64,000 nt of DNA from Clostridiales bacterium (GCA_004556925.1 SFFI01000003.1:1-64000), one strand, 5' to 3'; counted from the first letter of the stretch, positions 49,584 through 58,437 are shown. Notes: generated by a model from the letters alone, not told the origin. Program-made: numbers and translations.

Positions 49584-50987
49584 CTATCTTCGATCTTTGG
49601 GATAGGCTTGCAGGGCAAGGCCCGTAAGAGCCTCTACGCTAGCACACAGGACTTGAAGATTGGGCAGGAGGTCTTCTTCTCTAAAGTCAAAGGCAGGGTG
49701 GTGGTGGGCGGTGCTTGTATCCGTGCCCAACATAAGGTGGAGGGCCTGGCCGCCCTGGCGGAGGACCTGGTTCATCCATGTGACTACATCTTCCGAAGCC
49801 GCGAAGTCCGGAGCCAGGATGGGCTGTAACCCTAGGGCAGCCACGGTCTGGTGGAGCTTGCGGCCCTGATCCACATAGGCTGAAAGGTAAGCAGGGTCCA
49901 GGGCTTCCGCGTAGCCCTCGGGGGTCAGCTGGTAGCTGAGGTCCCTAGCCTGGCAGATTCCCTGGACCAGCGTTTTCATCTTGCTTTCTAAGTCCTGCAT
50001 GGTCTTTGCATCTATCGCCCGAATTTCAAACTCCATCTGGGCGGACTCGGGGATCACATTGGGAACCTGACCGGCCTCCAGCCTGCCCACATTAAGGAAG
50101 GCTTTGCTATGCCCATATTGGGTGAGGGTATGGAGGTTTAAGGCCAGGCTGGCAGCTGCCAGCAGGGCATTTTTTCCGGTTTCGGGTGCGGAAGCAGCGT
50201 GGGCAGCTTGGCCCTGCACATCCAGCAAGAACTTTTGACTGGCCAGGAAGCCTTGTGTTGCCAACCCCAGGCTACTAGACGGAATCCCCAGGCCCAAGTG
50301 GCAGGCAAACATGTAGTCCACCCCAGCCGCCAAGCCCTTCTTTACCATGCTGTAGGCGCCCCGGCAGGACTCTTCCGCAGGTTGAAAAACCAGGCGAACC
50401 TTGCCTTTAAGCGATGTGGTCTGGGCGATAATCTGGGCCAAGGCAAGGCCCAAGGCAATATGACCATCGTGGGCACAGGCATGGCAGGCCTGACCGTTGC
50501 TTTGAGCGAAGTGTTCTCTCGCTGGCCGGTGGTCTTTGGCTTGGCTTTCCCCTATTGCTAGTGCATCTATGTCGAAGCGGAAGAGTACATAAGGACCAGG
50601 CTGACCCGAGTCCCAATCTGCTACTACACCCGTATAAGAATCTAAAATTTCAGCAAAGACGCGGTCATCAATCGGCATCTGGGTCGCATGATTGGTCGTT
50701 CGCGCAATGGGGGCACTGGCCCCTTGTTGCACGCGCCCAAAAAGTTGAGCCAACTCTGCCCGTTTAATCCCACACTTCGCTTCATAATGCGCCTTAAAGT
50801 CCCTACTCGGCAGGGCTAAACGGTTTTCTGTATGTAAAGCCTTGCCTAGCTGAACAGACCAACCAAGGTCTACAAGGCGGGCGGCAATCTCCAGGCTGGT
50901 ACGAAACTCTAGCCAGCCCGGCTCGGCAAGGCTATGGAAAAAGCGGCGGTCAGCGATGAGTTGCTGGGCAAGTGGGAGTGCAGGCAT
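49584..50987 (-). CDS. M20 family amidohydrolase (AbgA/HipO-like)
   Basis: 467-residue zinc hydrolase. Metal-binding motifs: FRFDIDALAIGE (first Asp), HACAHDGHIALGLALAQ, FQPAEESCRGAYSM (catalytic Glu), MFACHLGLGI and HHHPAFDFREEDL. A dimerisation domain lies at about 225-340. The N-terminal region before FRFDID is about 50 residues longer than in most HipO proteins, with HATQMPIDD in it, which resembles AbgA-type aminobenzoyl-glutamate hydrolases. Substrate (N-acyl amino acid, dipeptide or aminobenzoyl-glutamate) is not decided. Monocistronic. Confidence 0.8.
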   Translation of the reverse strand: MPALPLAQQLIADRRFFHSLAEPGWLEFRTSLEIAARLVDLGWSVQLGKALHTENRLALPSRDFKAHYEAKCGIKRAELAQLFGRVQQGASAPIARTTNHATQMPIDDRVFAEILDSYTGVVADWDSGQPGPYVLFRFDIDALAIGESQAKDHRPAREHFAQSNGQACHACAHDGHIALGLALAQIIAQTTSLKGKVRLVFQPAEESCRGAYSMVKKGLAAGVDYMFACHLGLGIPSSSLGLATQGFLASQKFLLDVQGQAAHAASAPETGKNALLAAASLALNLHTLTQYGHSKAFLNVGRLEAGQVPNVIPESAQMEFEIRAIDAKTMQDLESKMKTLVQGICQARDLSYQLTPEGYAEALDPAYLSAYVDQGRKLHQTVAALGLQPILAPDFAASEDVVTWMNQVLRQGGQALHLMLGTDTSTAHHHPAFDFREEDLLPNLQVLCASVEALTGLALQAYPKDRR

Positions 50988-51064
50988 AGGGGAACCTCAA
51001 CTTAACAAGGATAGGCAAATGATAACACGCCTGCTAGGTGCTGGGAGAAGACTAGTATCTTTTG

Positions 51065-51099
51065 AAATTAAAAGAAGCTGGTCCGTATTGGACCAGCTC
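51065..51099 (-). terminator. Terminator after rplL
   Basis: GAGCTGGTCC and GGACCAGCTTC form a ten-base stem with a five-base loop, followed by TTTTAATTT, 50 bases after the rplL stop. Strong rho-independent signal that closes the ribosomal cluster. Confidence 0.88.
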
Positions 51100-51150
51100 C
51101 GTAAAGTCTAGGCAACCAGCAGGGCTGGCTGAGCTAAAAGGAAGCGCAAA

Positions 51151-51537
51151 CTACTTGAGTTCGACTTCGGCGCCAGCTTCTTTGAGCTTGTTGGCGATTT
51201 CTTCGGCTTCTTCTTTTTCAACGCCTTCCTTGACCGGCTTGGGTGCTTCGTCAACCAGAGCCTTAGCGTCTTTGAGGCCGAGGCCGGTGAGTTCACGGAC
51301 AACCTTGATAACGCCGATTTTGCTGGCACCAGCAGACTTCAGGATAACGTCAAAGCTGCTCTGCTCTTCTTCAGCGGCTGCACCACCGGCTGCGCCAGCG
51401 GCACCAGGAGCAACGGTCATCATAGCGGCGGCGGATACGCCAAATTCTTCCTCTAAGGCTTTGACCAGGTCATTCAGTTCGATAACGGTTAGGCCCTTAA
51501 CTTCTTCGATGAGGGCATTAATTTTTTCACTTGCCAT
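51151..51537 (-). CDS. rplL: 50S ribosomal protein L7/L12
   Basis: 128 residues. N-terminal dimerisation helix region (ALIEEVKGLTVIELNDLVKALEEEFGV), an Ala/Gly-rich hinge (VAPGAAGAAGGAAAEEE) and a C-terminal factor-binding domain (FDVILKSAGASKIGVIKVVRELTGLGLKDAKALVDEAPKPVKEGV). Part of the ribosomal stalk bound through L10. Follows rplJ by 17 bases with GGGAGGAATATAAA as ribosome site. Confidence 0.97.
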   Translation of the reverse strand: MASEKINALIEEVKGLTVIELNDLVKALEEEFGVSAAAMMTVAPGAAGAAGGAAAEEEQSSFDVILKSAGASKIGVIKVVRELTGLGLKDAKALVDEAPKPVKEGVEKEEAEEIANKLKEAGAEVELK

Positions 51538-51554
51538 TTTATATTCCTCCCAAA

Positions 51555-52223
51555 TTATTCAGCGGGGCTTTCTTCCGCTGCTGGTGTTTCTTCTTGGCCT
51601 TCGGTGGCCGGGGCAGGGGCCTCTTCTTGAGGTGCTGCATTTTCTTCAGGCGCAGATTCTGCGGCCGGGGCTTCTTCAGCTGCAGGAGCAGCTTCGACAG
51701 CCAGGTCTTTAACATTTTCCAGGCCGTTCTCTTCCGCTTTCTTGGCCATAGCGCCAAGGGTCATGGCCAGAGAAGTGACAGGGAAAATCAGGCTGGATAC
51801 CAGTTGTCCGTACAGAACTTCAAGTGAAGGAATGTTAGACAGAGCGGTGATGGTTTCGAGGGGTGCCAGGGCACCTTCGATAACGCCACCCTTAATCTTC
51901 ATTTTCTTGAAGTCGTCGACATACTTTTTGACCAAGCGAGGAGCCATCGTAATGTCATCATTTGACCATGCAATGGCTGTGGGGCCAGTCAAAATTTCGT
52001 CGAGGCCAGTTACACCGAGCTCTTCAAAAGCTCTGAGTAGCTGGGTGTTCTTCACAACCCGGTAATTCAGATTGCCTTCACGGAAAGCATGGCGCATTTG
52101 CGTGTCTTGATCTACGGTTAAGCCCTGGTATTCGGAAAATACGACGGACTCAGCAGACTTAAGATCTTCGACTAAGAGCTCAACGGCCGCTTGCTTTTTG
52201 GCGAGAATTTTATCGCTGGGCAT
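51555..52223 (-). CDS. rplJ: 50S ribosomal protein L10 with acidic Ala-rich tail
   Basis: Stalk base protein that binds L7/L12 dimers and 23S rRNA. The first 170 residues are ordinary L10 (SEYQGLTVDQDTQMRHAFREG, YRVVKNTQLLRAFEELG, LTGPTAIAWSNDD, IEGALAPLETITALSNIPSLEVLYGQLV). The protein continues to 222 residues with about 45 of Ala, Glu and Pro (AAPAAEEAPAAESAPEENAA type). Such tails occur in some clostridial L10 proteins, but most are near 170. Starts after a leader hairpin at 52250-52280. Confidence 0.95.
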   Translation of the reverse strand: MPSDKILAKKQAAVELLVEDLKSAESVVFSEYQGLTVDQDTQMRHAFREGNLNYRVVKNTQLLRAFEELGVTGLDEILTGPTAIAWSNDDITMAPRLVKKYVDDFKKMKIKGGVIEGALAPLETITALSNIPSLEVLYGQLVSSLIFPVTSLAMTLGAMAKKAEENGLENVKDLAVEAAPAAEEAPAAESAPEENAAPQEEAPAPATEGQEETPAAEESPAE

Positions 52224-52249
52224 TCTCTTACCTCCTTATGTATTTAAAT

Positions 52250-52280
52250 ACCCCTCTCGCTCACCAGAAAGCGGAGGGGT
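52250..52280 (-). promoter_or_regulatory. Hairpin in the rplJ leader
   Basis: ACCCCTC plus CGCT pair with AGCG plus GAGGGGT (one bulged A), giving an 11-base stem, about 27 bases before the rplJ start. It lies in the 179-base gap after rplA, where the L10(L12) autoregulatory leader is found in many Bacillota. A weak terminator is the other reading (no T-tract). Confidence 0.55.
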
Positions 52281-52402
52281 ACACATAGTCCACATCTCCA
52301 CCTCGGCCGGAATGTTTAAGGCAGGGCCTCCGGCTGTCTTAGGCGATCAGGTGTATTTATGAAGTTAAGCTACAAGGCTCGAAGGCCTGCAGCAGTTGGG
52401 GA

Positions 52403-53095
52403 TTAGCGGCCAGTGGTGGCTACGCGGACCCCAGGTCCCATGGTAGAAGCAATGGTGCAGGAACGGATGTAACGTCCCTTAGCAGCTGCAGGTTTGGACC
52501 GAATAATGGCCTCCAGAAGTGCTTCGAAGTTTTCTTGGAGCTTTTCGGCGCCAAAGCTAGCTTTACCAATAGAACAGTGGATAATATTTTGTTTATCTAA
52601 GCGGTATTCAATTTTACCGGCCTTAGCGTCATTAACTGCAGTAGTGACATCGTTAGTAACGGTACCAGACTTGGGGTTAGGCATGAGGCCCTTTGGACCT
52701 AAAACCCGGCCTAAGCGGCCCACAACACCCATCATGTCAGGAGTCGCGATAACGACCTCAAAGTCAAACCAGTTTTCTTTCTGGATCTTCTCGACCATGT
52801 CTTCTGCACCTACGTAATCTGCACCGGCAGCCTTGGCTTCTTCAGCTTTTTCGCCCTTGGCGAAAACTAGGGTGCGGACAGTTTTACCTGTACCGTGAGG
52901 CAGAACGACAGAACCACGGACCTGCTGGTCAGCGTGACGGGAGTCAACGCCCAGACGAGCATGGAGTTCGATGGTTTCATCAAATTTAGCGGTGGCCATT
53001 TCCAGCACTAAGTTCATGGCCTCGGCGAGCTCATAAGTCTGGGAATGGTCATATTTAGCAAAGGCTTCTTTATATCTCTTACCAGTTTTAGACAT
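52403..53095 (-). CDS. rplA: 50S ribosomal protein L1
   Basis: 230 residues, binds 23S rRNA at the exit-site stalk. Recognised by TSKTGKRYKEA-like opening (MSKTGKRYKEAFAKYD), DSRHADQQVRGSVVLPHGTGKTVRTLVFA, VIATPDMMGVVGRLGRVLGPKGLMPNPKSGTVT and the C-terminal STMGPGVRVAT. Follows rplK by two bases, so coupled translation is likely. Confidence 0.97.
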   Translation of the reverse strand: MSKTGKRYKEAFAKYDHSQTYELAEAMNLVLEMATAKFDETIELHARLGVDSRHADQQVRGSVVLPHGTGKTVRTLVFAKGEKAEEAKAAGADYVGAEDMVEKIQKENWFDFEVVIATPDMMGVVGRLGRVLGPKGLMPNPKSGTVTNDVTTAVNDAKAGKIEYRLDKQNIIHCSIGKASFGAEKLQENFEALLEAIIRSKPAAAKGRYIRSCTIASTMGPGVRVATTGR

Positions 53096-53097
53096 GA

Positions 53098-53547
53098 CTA
53101 GGCCTCCTTGCTTACGGCAGGCATACCGTCAACCGTAATGCCCATGCTCCTAGCAGTACCGGCTACCATGCGGGCGCCAGCTTCCAGGTCAGCTGCGTTG
53201 GATTCAGAGATTTTGATTTTAGCGATTTCCAGACAATCGTCCCAGGTGACTTTCGCTACCTTCTTCTTGTTCGGCTCGCCAGAGGCCTTTTCGATTTTCG
53301 CGGCCTTCTTTAAGAGCGTTGCGGCGGGCGGAGTCTTGGTAATGAAAGTGTAGGAACGGTCCGCATAAACAGTAATAACGACAGGAATAACCATGCCTGC
53401 GTCTTTAGCGGTTCTTTCATTAAATTCCTTGACAAACTGCGCAATATTTAATCCGTGTTGTCCAAGGGCTGGTCCGACCGGCGGCGCTGGTGTTGCTTTG
53501 GCTGCAGGGATCTGCAGCTTTACCATGGCAATGACTTTTTTGGCCAT
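53098..53547 (-). CDS. rplK: 50S ribosomal protein L11
   Basis: 149 residues from ATG 53547 behind GGGAGGTGGCAAA; an in-frame start 15 bases earlier would place the site inside the coding sequence. L11 features: KLQIPAAKATPAPPVGPALGQHGLNI, FVKEFNERTAKDAGMVIPVVITVYADRSYTF, TPPAATLLKKAA and C-terminal EAGARMVAGTARSMGITVDG. It is a few residues longer than the usual 141. Central to GTPase-centre function and to stringent response through RelA. Confidence 0.97.
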   Translation of the reverse strand: MAKKVIAMVKLQIPAAKATPAPPVGPALGQHGLNIAQFVKEFNERTAKDAGMVIPVVITVYADRSYTFITKTPPAATLLKKAAKIEKASGEPNKKKVAKVTWDDCLEIAKIKISESNAADLEAGARMVAGTARSMGITVDGMPAVSKEA

Positions 53548-53659
53548 TTTGCCACCTCCCAATTTCTTTTAATTTATGCTGAAGGCACGAGGGCCTTACA
53601 GGTTTTGAAACCAAGGCTGGTTAGCCTTGGGGCGCGGCTCGAAAGCCGACAAATATTAA

Positions 53660-54196
53660 TTATATACGTAAGACTTGAGTCAGTTCAAGTTCTACCGGAG
53701 TTTCCCGGCCAAACATTGAAACGGAGACAACAAGCTTTTTCTTCTCAGCGTTGATCTCTTCCACGGTACCGACAAAGCCATCCAGGGGGCCATGGATGAT
53801 CTTGACCGAATCGCCGATATCGTAGTCCACGATGGGCTCCCAGTTGGATTCCAGGCCGATAATCATCAGCTCTTCATCGGTCAGGGGGACAGGATTGGTG
53901 GGAGAAGAACCAACAAAGCCGGTTACGCCGCGCGTGTTGCGCACGATATACCAAATTTCATCGGTCAGGACGAGCTTGACTAAAATATAGCCAGGGTAGA
54001 CCTTGCGCTCGTGTGTCTTCCGCTCGCCATCCTTGATCTCCACGACTTCCTCCGTGGGGACAAGGACCTCCTGAATATAGTCTTGCAGGCCACGATTTTC
54101 GACTATCATATCCAAGGTCTGTTTAACCTTGTTTTCATAGCCGGAATAGGTGTGAACTACATACCAGAGGGCTTCTTCTTTATTGCGTTCAGCCAT
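53660..54196 (-). CDS. nusG: Transcription termination/antitermination factor NusG
   Basis: 178 residues. N-terminal NGN domain (WYVVHTYSGYENKVKQTL, KRKVYPGYILVKLVLTDEIWYIVRNTRGVTGFVGS) and C-terminal KOW domain (DYDIGDSVKIIHGPLDGFVGTVEEIN). Full length. Between secE and rplK in the standard order. The five-base gap to secE indicates cotranscription. Confidence 0.96.
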   Translation of the reverse strand: MAERNKEEALWYVVHTYSGYENKVKQTLDMIVENRGLQDYIQEVLVPTEEVVEIKDGERKTHERKVYPGYILVKLVLTDEIWYIVRNTRGVTGFVGSSPTNPVPLTDEELMIIGLESNWEPIVDYDIGDSVKIIHGPLDGFVGTVEEINAEKKKLVVSVSMFGRETPVELELTQVLRI

Positions 54197-54201
54197 CTAG
54201 C

Positions 54202-54537
54202 TTACCCTTCGTTTTTGGTGGTTTCGGCCTCAATCCCGGGTTCGACTGGCGCAGTGATAGCCGGTTTAGCGGCAGGTGCCTGCTTAACATCGTAGAAACC
54301 GGTGACATTCAGGACCATAGAGATGAGCGAGTCGAAAACCAGAATGGTTACCACAGCCACCACAATGATGACTAGGACGGCAGCCAGGTTTTTCTTGAAC
54401 TTGGTCTTGTCAGGCCAAGTAACCTTTTTGAGCTCAGAGGTAATGCCCTTGTACCAGGTTTTCACTCTAGCAAAAAAGGGCTTTTTATTCTTTTCGGTTT
54501 TCTTGTCCTGCTTTTTGGAGCTAGTATCTTTAGCCAT
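54202..54537 (-). CDS. secE: Preprotein translocase subunit SecE
   Basis: About 111 residues from ATG 54537 (site GAGGCTACC). A Lys-rich N-terminal part, the SecE motif FFARVKTWYKGITSELKKVTWPDKTKFKKNLAAVLVIIVVA with a single membrane helix, and a Pro/Ala tail of about 25 residues after it that is longer than usual for Gram-positive SecE (about 60 residues). Essential in the SecYEG channel. Confidence 0.93.
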   Translation of the reverse strand: MAKDTSSKKQDKKTEKNKKPFFARVKTWYKGITSELKKVTWPDKTKFKKNLAAVLVIIVVAVVTILVFDSLISMVLNVTGFYDVKQAPAAKPAITAPVEPGIEAETTKNEG

Positions 54538-54593
54538 GGTAGCCTCTTTCAGCATGGGAAACAGACCCTAGCAGGGCCCATTTCGCAGTCAAA

Positions 54594-54758
54594 TTATTTG
54601 GATTCAGTATGTTTGGTGTGCTTACGGCAAAACGGACAATACTTATTGAGTTCGAGTTTTTCCGTAGTGTTCATTTTGTTCTTTTTCGTGTTGTAATTAC
54701 GCTGTTTGCATTCACTACATACGAGAGCGATTCTGTCGCGTGCTCCTGGTTTAGCCAT
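54594..54758 (-). CDS. rpmG: 50S ribosomal protein L33
   Basis: 54 residues starting MAKPGARDRIALVCSECKQR at ATG 54758, with GGGAGGTAAGGAC upstream. Two CxxC pairs (CSEC near residue 14 and CPFC near 41) make the zinc-binding form. The ending HTKHTESK is usual. First gene of the rpmG-secE-nusG-rpl operon. Confidence 0.95.
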   Translation of the reverse strand: MAKPGARDRIALVCSECKQRNYNTKKNKMNTTEKLELNKYCPFCRKHTKHTESK

Positions 54759-54861
54759 GTCCTTACCTCCCTTTATATCTGAGAAAACAAGCTTTTTCTT
54801 ACGTTGAAGCTATTTATTTGTCCCACAATAAAAAGAACTTGCGGGAAAACAAGCAGAGGAA

Positions 54862-54889
54862 ATTATAGCACAATGCTTTGGTCTGTCAA
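54862..54889 (-). promoter_or_regulatory. Strong sigma-A promoter of the rpmG-secE-nusG-rpl operon
   Basis: On the minus strand TTGACA (54889-54884) and TATAAT (54867-54862), both perfect, are separated by 16 bases. It lies about 100 bases before rpmG and overlaps the end region of the convergent-looking neighbour hisE. Confidence 0.85.
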
Positions 54890-54899
54890 GCGTGCCAAC

Positions 54900-55199
54900 C
54901 TAAGCCCCGTGCGCGCGGCGGTCTTCCAGGACTTCGGCCAGCTGGTCCCAGGTCAAGCCGTGCTGGTGAAAGAGAACGGTCATATGGTAGAGCAGGTCAG
55001 CGCCTTCTTCCGCAATCCTCTGGCTGTCCGCATTTTTGCAGGCTAAAATCATCCCGGTGCATTGTTCTACCGTTTTGGCCAGGATGCGGTCTTCGCCCTT
55101 ATCCAAGAGGTAATTCGTGTAGGAACCGGTAACAGGCTGTTTGGCCCGCTCGTCGGTGAGCTCGTATAAGGTTTGAAGTATGGATCCAATTTTACTCAT
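54900..55199 (-). CDS. hisE: Phosphoribosyl-ATP pyrophosphatase
   Basis: 99 residues of the MazG-like HisE fold that hydrolyses phosphoribosyl-ATP in histidine synthesis. The metal-binding helix motif appears as RIAEEGADLLYHMTVLF, and the opening LQTLYELTDERAKQPVTGSYTNYLL matches HisE. No other his gene is in the window, so either the pathway genes are scattered or this is a general NTP pyrophosphatase. It ends just before the promoter of rpmG. Confidence 0.85.
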   Translation of the reverse strand: MSKIGSILQTLYELTDERAKQPVTGSYTNYLLDKGEDRILAKTVEQCTGMILACKNADSQRIAEEGADLLYHMTVLFHQHGLTWDQLAEVLEDRRAHGA

Positions 55200-55369
55200 A
55201 GGGGGCTTCCTTCCAAAGATATATTAACCATTATACTAGTTAAGGGAGATTTTGGGGTCAAAATGAATCTTCTACCCCTATCTGGTCATGCCCAGCCCCT
55301 GCAATTTCAGCTATACTTAGGAACATAAACAGGAGCAGAGCCTGCTTGCCAAAGAAGTGAGGATACGCC

Positions 55370-57445
55370 ATGAACGAAGCTTATCTCTTTAATACAGGAA
55401 AGAATTACCAAGCCTATAAGTACCTTGGTGCCCATCCCTACAAACTGGGAGATCAAGAGGGCTATATGTTCCGGGTTTGGGCTCCCCAGGCCCAAAGTAT
55501 CGCCTTGTGCGGTTCCTTTAATAACTGGGATGAAAGCCAGCACTTCATGGAGAAAGACCCGGATACAGGAATCTGGCAGGCCTTCCGGGCAGATGTCCAA
55601 GCCTGGGACCGCTACCAGTATCTGGTAAAGGGAAAGGACGGTTCTCTGGTATATAAGGCGGACCCTTTCGCGGTTCACCAAGAAACTCGACCTGCGAAGG
55701 CTTCGATTATTTATGAAGGCTCTGACTTCCCTTGGACAGACCAGGTTTTTATGCAGTCTCGGCCCCTGGCGCGTGACCCCCAAGCCCTCAACATTTATGA
55801 ACTGCATTGTGGGTCCTGGCGGACTTATCCTGATGGCAATTATTATAACTACCGGGATTTGGGCCGCGAGTTGGCGGCCTATTGCCAAGATATGTGCTAC
55901 AACGCAGTCGAACTCTTGCCTATCATGGAACACCCCCTGGACGCCTCTTGGGGCTACCAGGTAACGGGTTACTTTGCTCCCACTTCTCGTTTTGGCACAC
56001 CTGACGACTTCAAAGCCATGGTAAACACCCTGCACGAGGCTGGGGTCCGGGTAATTCTAGACTGGGTCCCTGCCCACTATCCCAAGGATGCCTTTGGGCT
56101 TTATCACTTTGATGGCTCGCCTTGTTACGAGTATGCAGACCCCCGCTTGGGGGAGCAGCAGGCCTGGGGAACCATGGTTTTCGATTATGCCAAGGCTGAG
56201 GTCCAATCCTTCCTCTTGTCGTCCGCCTACTACTGGCTGGCTGAGTATCATCTCGATGGGCTTAGAGTAGACGCCGTATCCTCCATGATTTACCTGGATT
56301 ATGGCCGCACAGAGTACGTCAAAAACCGCTTCGGCGGCAATGACAACCTGGAAGCCCTCTATTTTTTACGGACCTGCAATGAAATTCTGGCTAAGGAATT
56401 CCCCCAAGCCCTCTTAATTGCAGAGGAATCCACAGCCTATCCCCACATTACCAAGCCCGTAGAAGAAGGTGGCCTAGGCTTTACCCACAAGTGGAATATG
56501 GGCTGGATGCATGACACCTTAAACTACATGTCAGTAGATTATTACGCCCGTAAATATCATCATAACAAGATGTCCTTCTCTATGACCTATGCCTTCTCCG
56601 AGCACTATATCCTGCCCTATTCTCACGACGAGGTTGTGCATGGGAAGAAGTCCATCATTGGCAGGATGCCGGGGGATATCTGGCGTCAATGTGCCAGCCT
56701 CAAGACCTGTTATGCCTGGCAGTTTACCCACCCTGGTGGCAAACTCAATTTTATGGGCAACGACTTTGGCCAGTTCGTGGAGTGGCGGGAGTATGAAGAG
56801 CTCCAGTGGTTCATGCTGGAACACAACCACCACAGGCAAATTCAAGATTATAACCGTGCCCTGCATCGGCTCTACCTGACCCACCCGGCCCTCTATATGG
56901 ATGACCAGTCTTGGCAGGGTTTCCGCTGGGTACAGGTGGATGACCATGAGAACTCTGTCTTTGCGGCTAGCCGCATCTATAAAGATCAAGAAATCTTGGC
57001 AGTCTTCAATATGACTCCTGCCGTCTTGGACGGCTATGAGCTGGAAGTGGAAGCCTGTGGCTCCTATACCCTCCTGCTGAATTCCGATGATAGCAAGTGG
57101 GGCGGGTCTGGTTATCTTGGTCCTGAGACAGAGGGCAAGCTTTATCAGACCTCTCCCCGGGATAGTAAAGACCTCGACCGGCGGCAGCAGGACGAACTGG
57201 TCCGGCTCAAGGAGGTCCATAAAAAAGCCGCTCAAGACCGGACAAAACTCCTTAAGCAACGGAAGAAGCTCTACAAGGCCTACAGCCAGCTCCTTGGCAC
57301 AGAAAACCCTGACCAGGACCGCGTGATCGGTTTGGTAGAAGATTTAGCCCCCCTGCCCCCGGTAGAGGTTCAGAAGGCAAGACCCAAGTTGATCCTGGAC
57401 CTGCCGCCCCTGTCGGCCATGTTCTTAGAGTTTAAGCAAGCTTAA
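55370..57445 (+). CDS. glgB: 1,4-alpha-glucan branching enzyme (GH13)
   Basis: 691 residues. CBM48-like N-terminal domain (YMFRVWAPQAQSIALCGSFNNWDES), then the GH13 barrel: catalytic Asp301 (LRVDAVSSM), Glu352 (LLIAEESTA) and the HD pair at about 419-420 (PYSHDEVVHGKKS). The C-terminal beta domain has a charged helical insert of about 60 residues (DLDRRQQDELVRLKEVHKK and LLKQRKKLYKAYSQLLG) before the last strand, not usual for GlgB. Makes alpha-1,6 branches in glycogen. No other glg genes are nearby. Its stop overlaps that of the convergent cbiB gene by three bases. Confidence 0.92.
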   Translation: MNEAYLFNTGKNYQAYKYLGAHPYKLGDQEGYMFRVWAPQAQSIALCGSFNNWDESQHFMEKDPDTGIWQAFRADVQAWDRYQYLVKGKDGSLVYKADPFAVHQETRPAKASIIYEGSDFPWTDQVFMQSRPLARDPQALNIYELHCGSWRTYPDGNYYNYRDLGRELAAYCQDMCYNAVELLPIMEHPLDASWGYQVTGYFAPTSRFGTPDDFKAMVNTLHEAGVRVILDWVPAHYPKDAFGLYHFDGSPCYEYADPRLGEQQAWGTMVFDYAKAEVQSFLLSSAYYWLAEYHLDGLRVDAVSSMIYLDYGRTEYVKNRFGGNDNLEALYFLRTCNEILAKEFPQALLIAEESTAYPHITKPVEEGGLGFTHKWNMGWMHDTLNYMSVDYYARKYHHNKMSFSMTYAFSEHYILPYSHDEVVHGKKSIIGRMPGDIWRQCASLKTCYAWQFTHPGGKLNFMGNDFGQFVEWREYEELQWFMLEHNHHRQIQDYNRALHRLYLTHPALYMDDQSWQGFRWVQVDDHENSVFAASRIYKDQEILAVFNMTPAVLDGYELEVEACGSYTLLLNSDDSKWGGSGYLGPETEGKLYQTSPRDSKDLDRRQQDELVRLKEVHKKAAQDRTKLLKQRKKLYKAYSQLLGTENPDQDRVIGLVEDLAPLPPVEVQKARPKLILDLPPLSAMFLEFKQA

Positions 57446-58437
57446 AGGCCCAAAATGAGATAGCGCGAGGCTAAGACTAAAAAGAAAGCCATACCCGCCC
57501 CCAGATAAAGCAGGCGGATAGTCTTATCTATATCGCCGATTTCCGGGGCCCGCTTGGCGTCGCCAATGCTGGGCTTGACAATTTCTACGCCTGCATAGCT
57601 ATGGGTGCCGCCCAGCTGGATGCCCAGAGCTCCGGCAGCGACGGCCTCTGTTTGGCCTGAATTGGGAGACAAGTGCTTGTAACGGTCCCGGCGAAAAATC
57701 CGCCAGGCCTCATGAACATCAAGGCCCGCCAAGGGTGTGGCTAAGAGCAAGCATAGGGCGGCCAGACGGGCGGGCAAAAAATTGACTACATCATCCAGGC
57801 GGGCCGCTGCCTTGCCAAAATCCTCGTAGCGGGCATTGTGATAGCCCAGCATAGAGTCCATGGTATTGATCACCTTATAAAAGAACATGCCTGGCAGGTC
57901 AAAGAGGGCAAAAAACAATAAGGGTGCCACCACCCCATCGGCAAAGTTTTCCGCCACCGTTTCGACTGCAGCCTGGATCACCTCAGCATCTGAAAGATCT
58001 GCCGTATCGCGGCCCACAATGCGGGCTAGGCGCAGACGTGCAGAGGGCAGGCCCTGGCTGCGGAGGGCAAACGCGACCATCCCCGCTTCTTGCGCCAGAC
58101 CTTTAAGTGCCAGGAGCTGCCAGGCCAGAATCAGCCGGAAGAGCAAATAGAGATAGGGGCTCAGGCTGAAGAAGAGGCGGAGGACAGCCTGCAGGGCCAG
58201 AGTTAGGCCAACTGGCAAGAAGACGGCCAAGAGGACCCCGCGGCTGAGACGCTGGGCTGGGGTCAAGAGGGGACGGTTGAGTTGGCGATCAAAGAAGCTG
58301 ATCAGCTTCCCTACCAGCACTACGGGGTGCAGACTAAAGGGGGGGTCAGCCAGGAACAGGTCTAAGACCAGGGCCAGGAGAGCCGTAAGATAAAAACTGG
58401 TCTGGGCCAGATGAGTAAGTTCCCAGGCAAGCGGCAT
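57442..58437 (-). CDS. cbiB: Adenosylcobinamide-phosphate synthase
   Basis: CbiB/CobD membrane protein that attaches aminopropanol to adenosylcobyric acid, 331 residues, several helices. Landmarks: DLFLADPPFSLHPVVLVGKLISFFD, ADLSDAEVIQAAVETVAENFADGVVAPLLFF, KVINTMDSMLGYHNARYEDFGKAAARLDDVVNFLPARL and LGIQLGGTHSYAG. The start overlaps the upstream cobU-like stop (TAATG), so translation is coupled. Confidence 0.94.
   Translation of the reverse strand: MPLAWELTHLAQTSFYLTALLALVLDLFLADPPFSLHPVVLVGKLISFFDRQLNRPLLTPAQRLSRGVLLAVFLPVGLTLALQAVLRLFFSLSPYLYLLFRLILAWQLLALKGLAQEAGMVAFALRSQGLPSARLRLARIVGRDTADLSDAEVIQAAVETVAENFADGVVAPLLFFALFDLPGMFFYKVINTMDSMLGYHNARYEDFGKAAARLDDVVNFLPARLAALCLLLATPLAGLDVHEAWRIFRRDRYKHLSPNSGQTEAVAAGALGIQLGGTHSYAGVEIVKPSIGDAKRAPEIGDIDKTIRLLYLGAGMAFFLVLASRYLILGL

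Noticed and set aside
54759..55369. tRNA gene near secE/nusG or upstream of glgB
   Set aside because: No cloverleaf with a GTTCGA-type T-loop could be found there or in other gaps of the window.
55307..56035. Antisense 242-codon frame in glgB, and a similar one at 56531-57259
   Set aside because: Both oppose well-supported glgB coding sequence with catalytic motifs; no ribosome sites.
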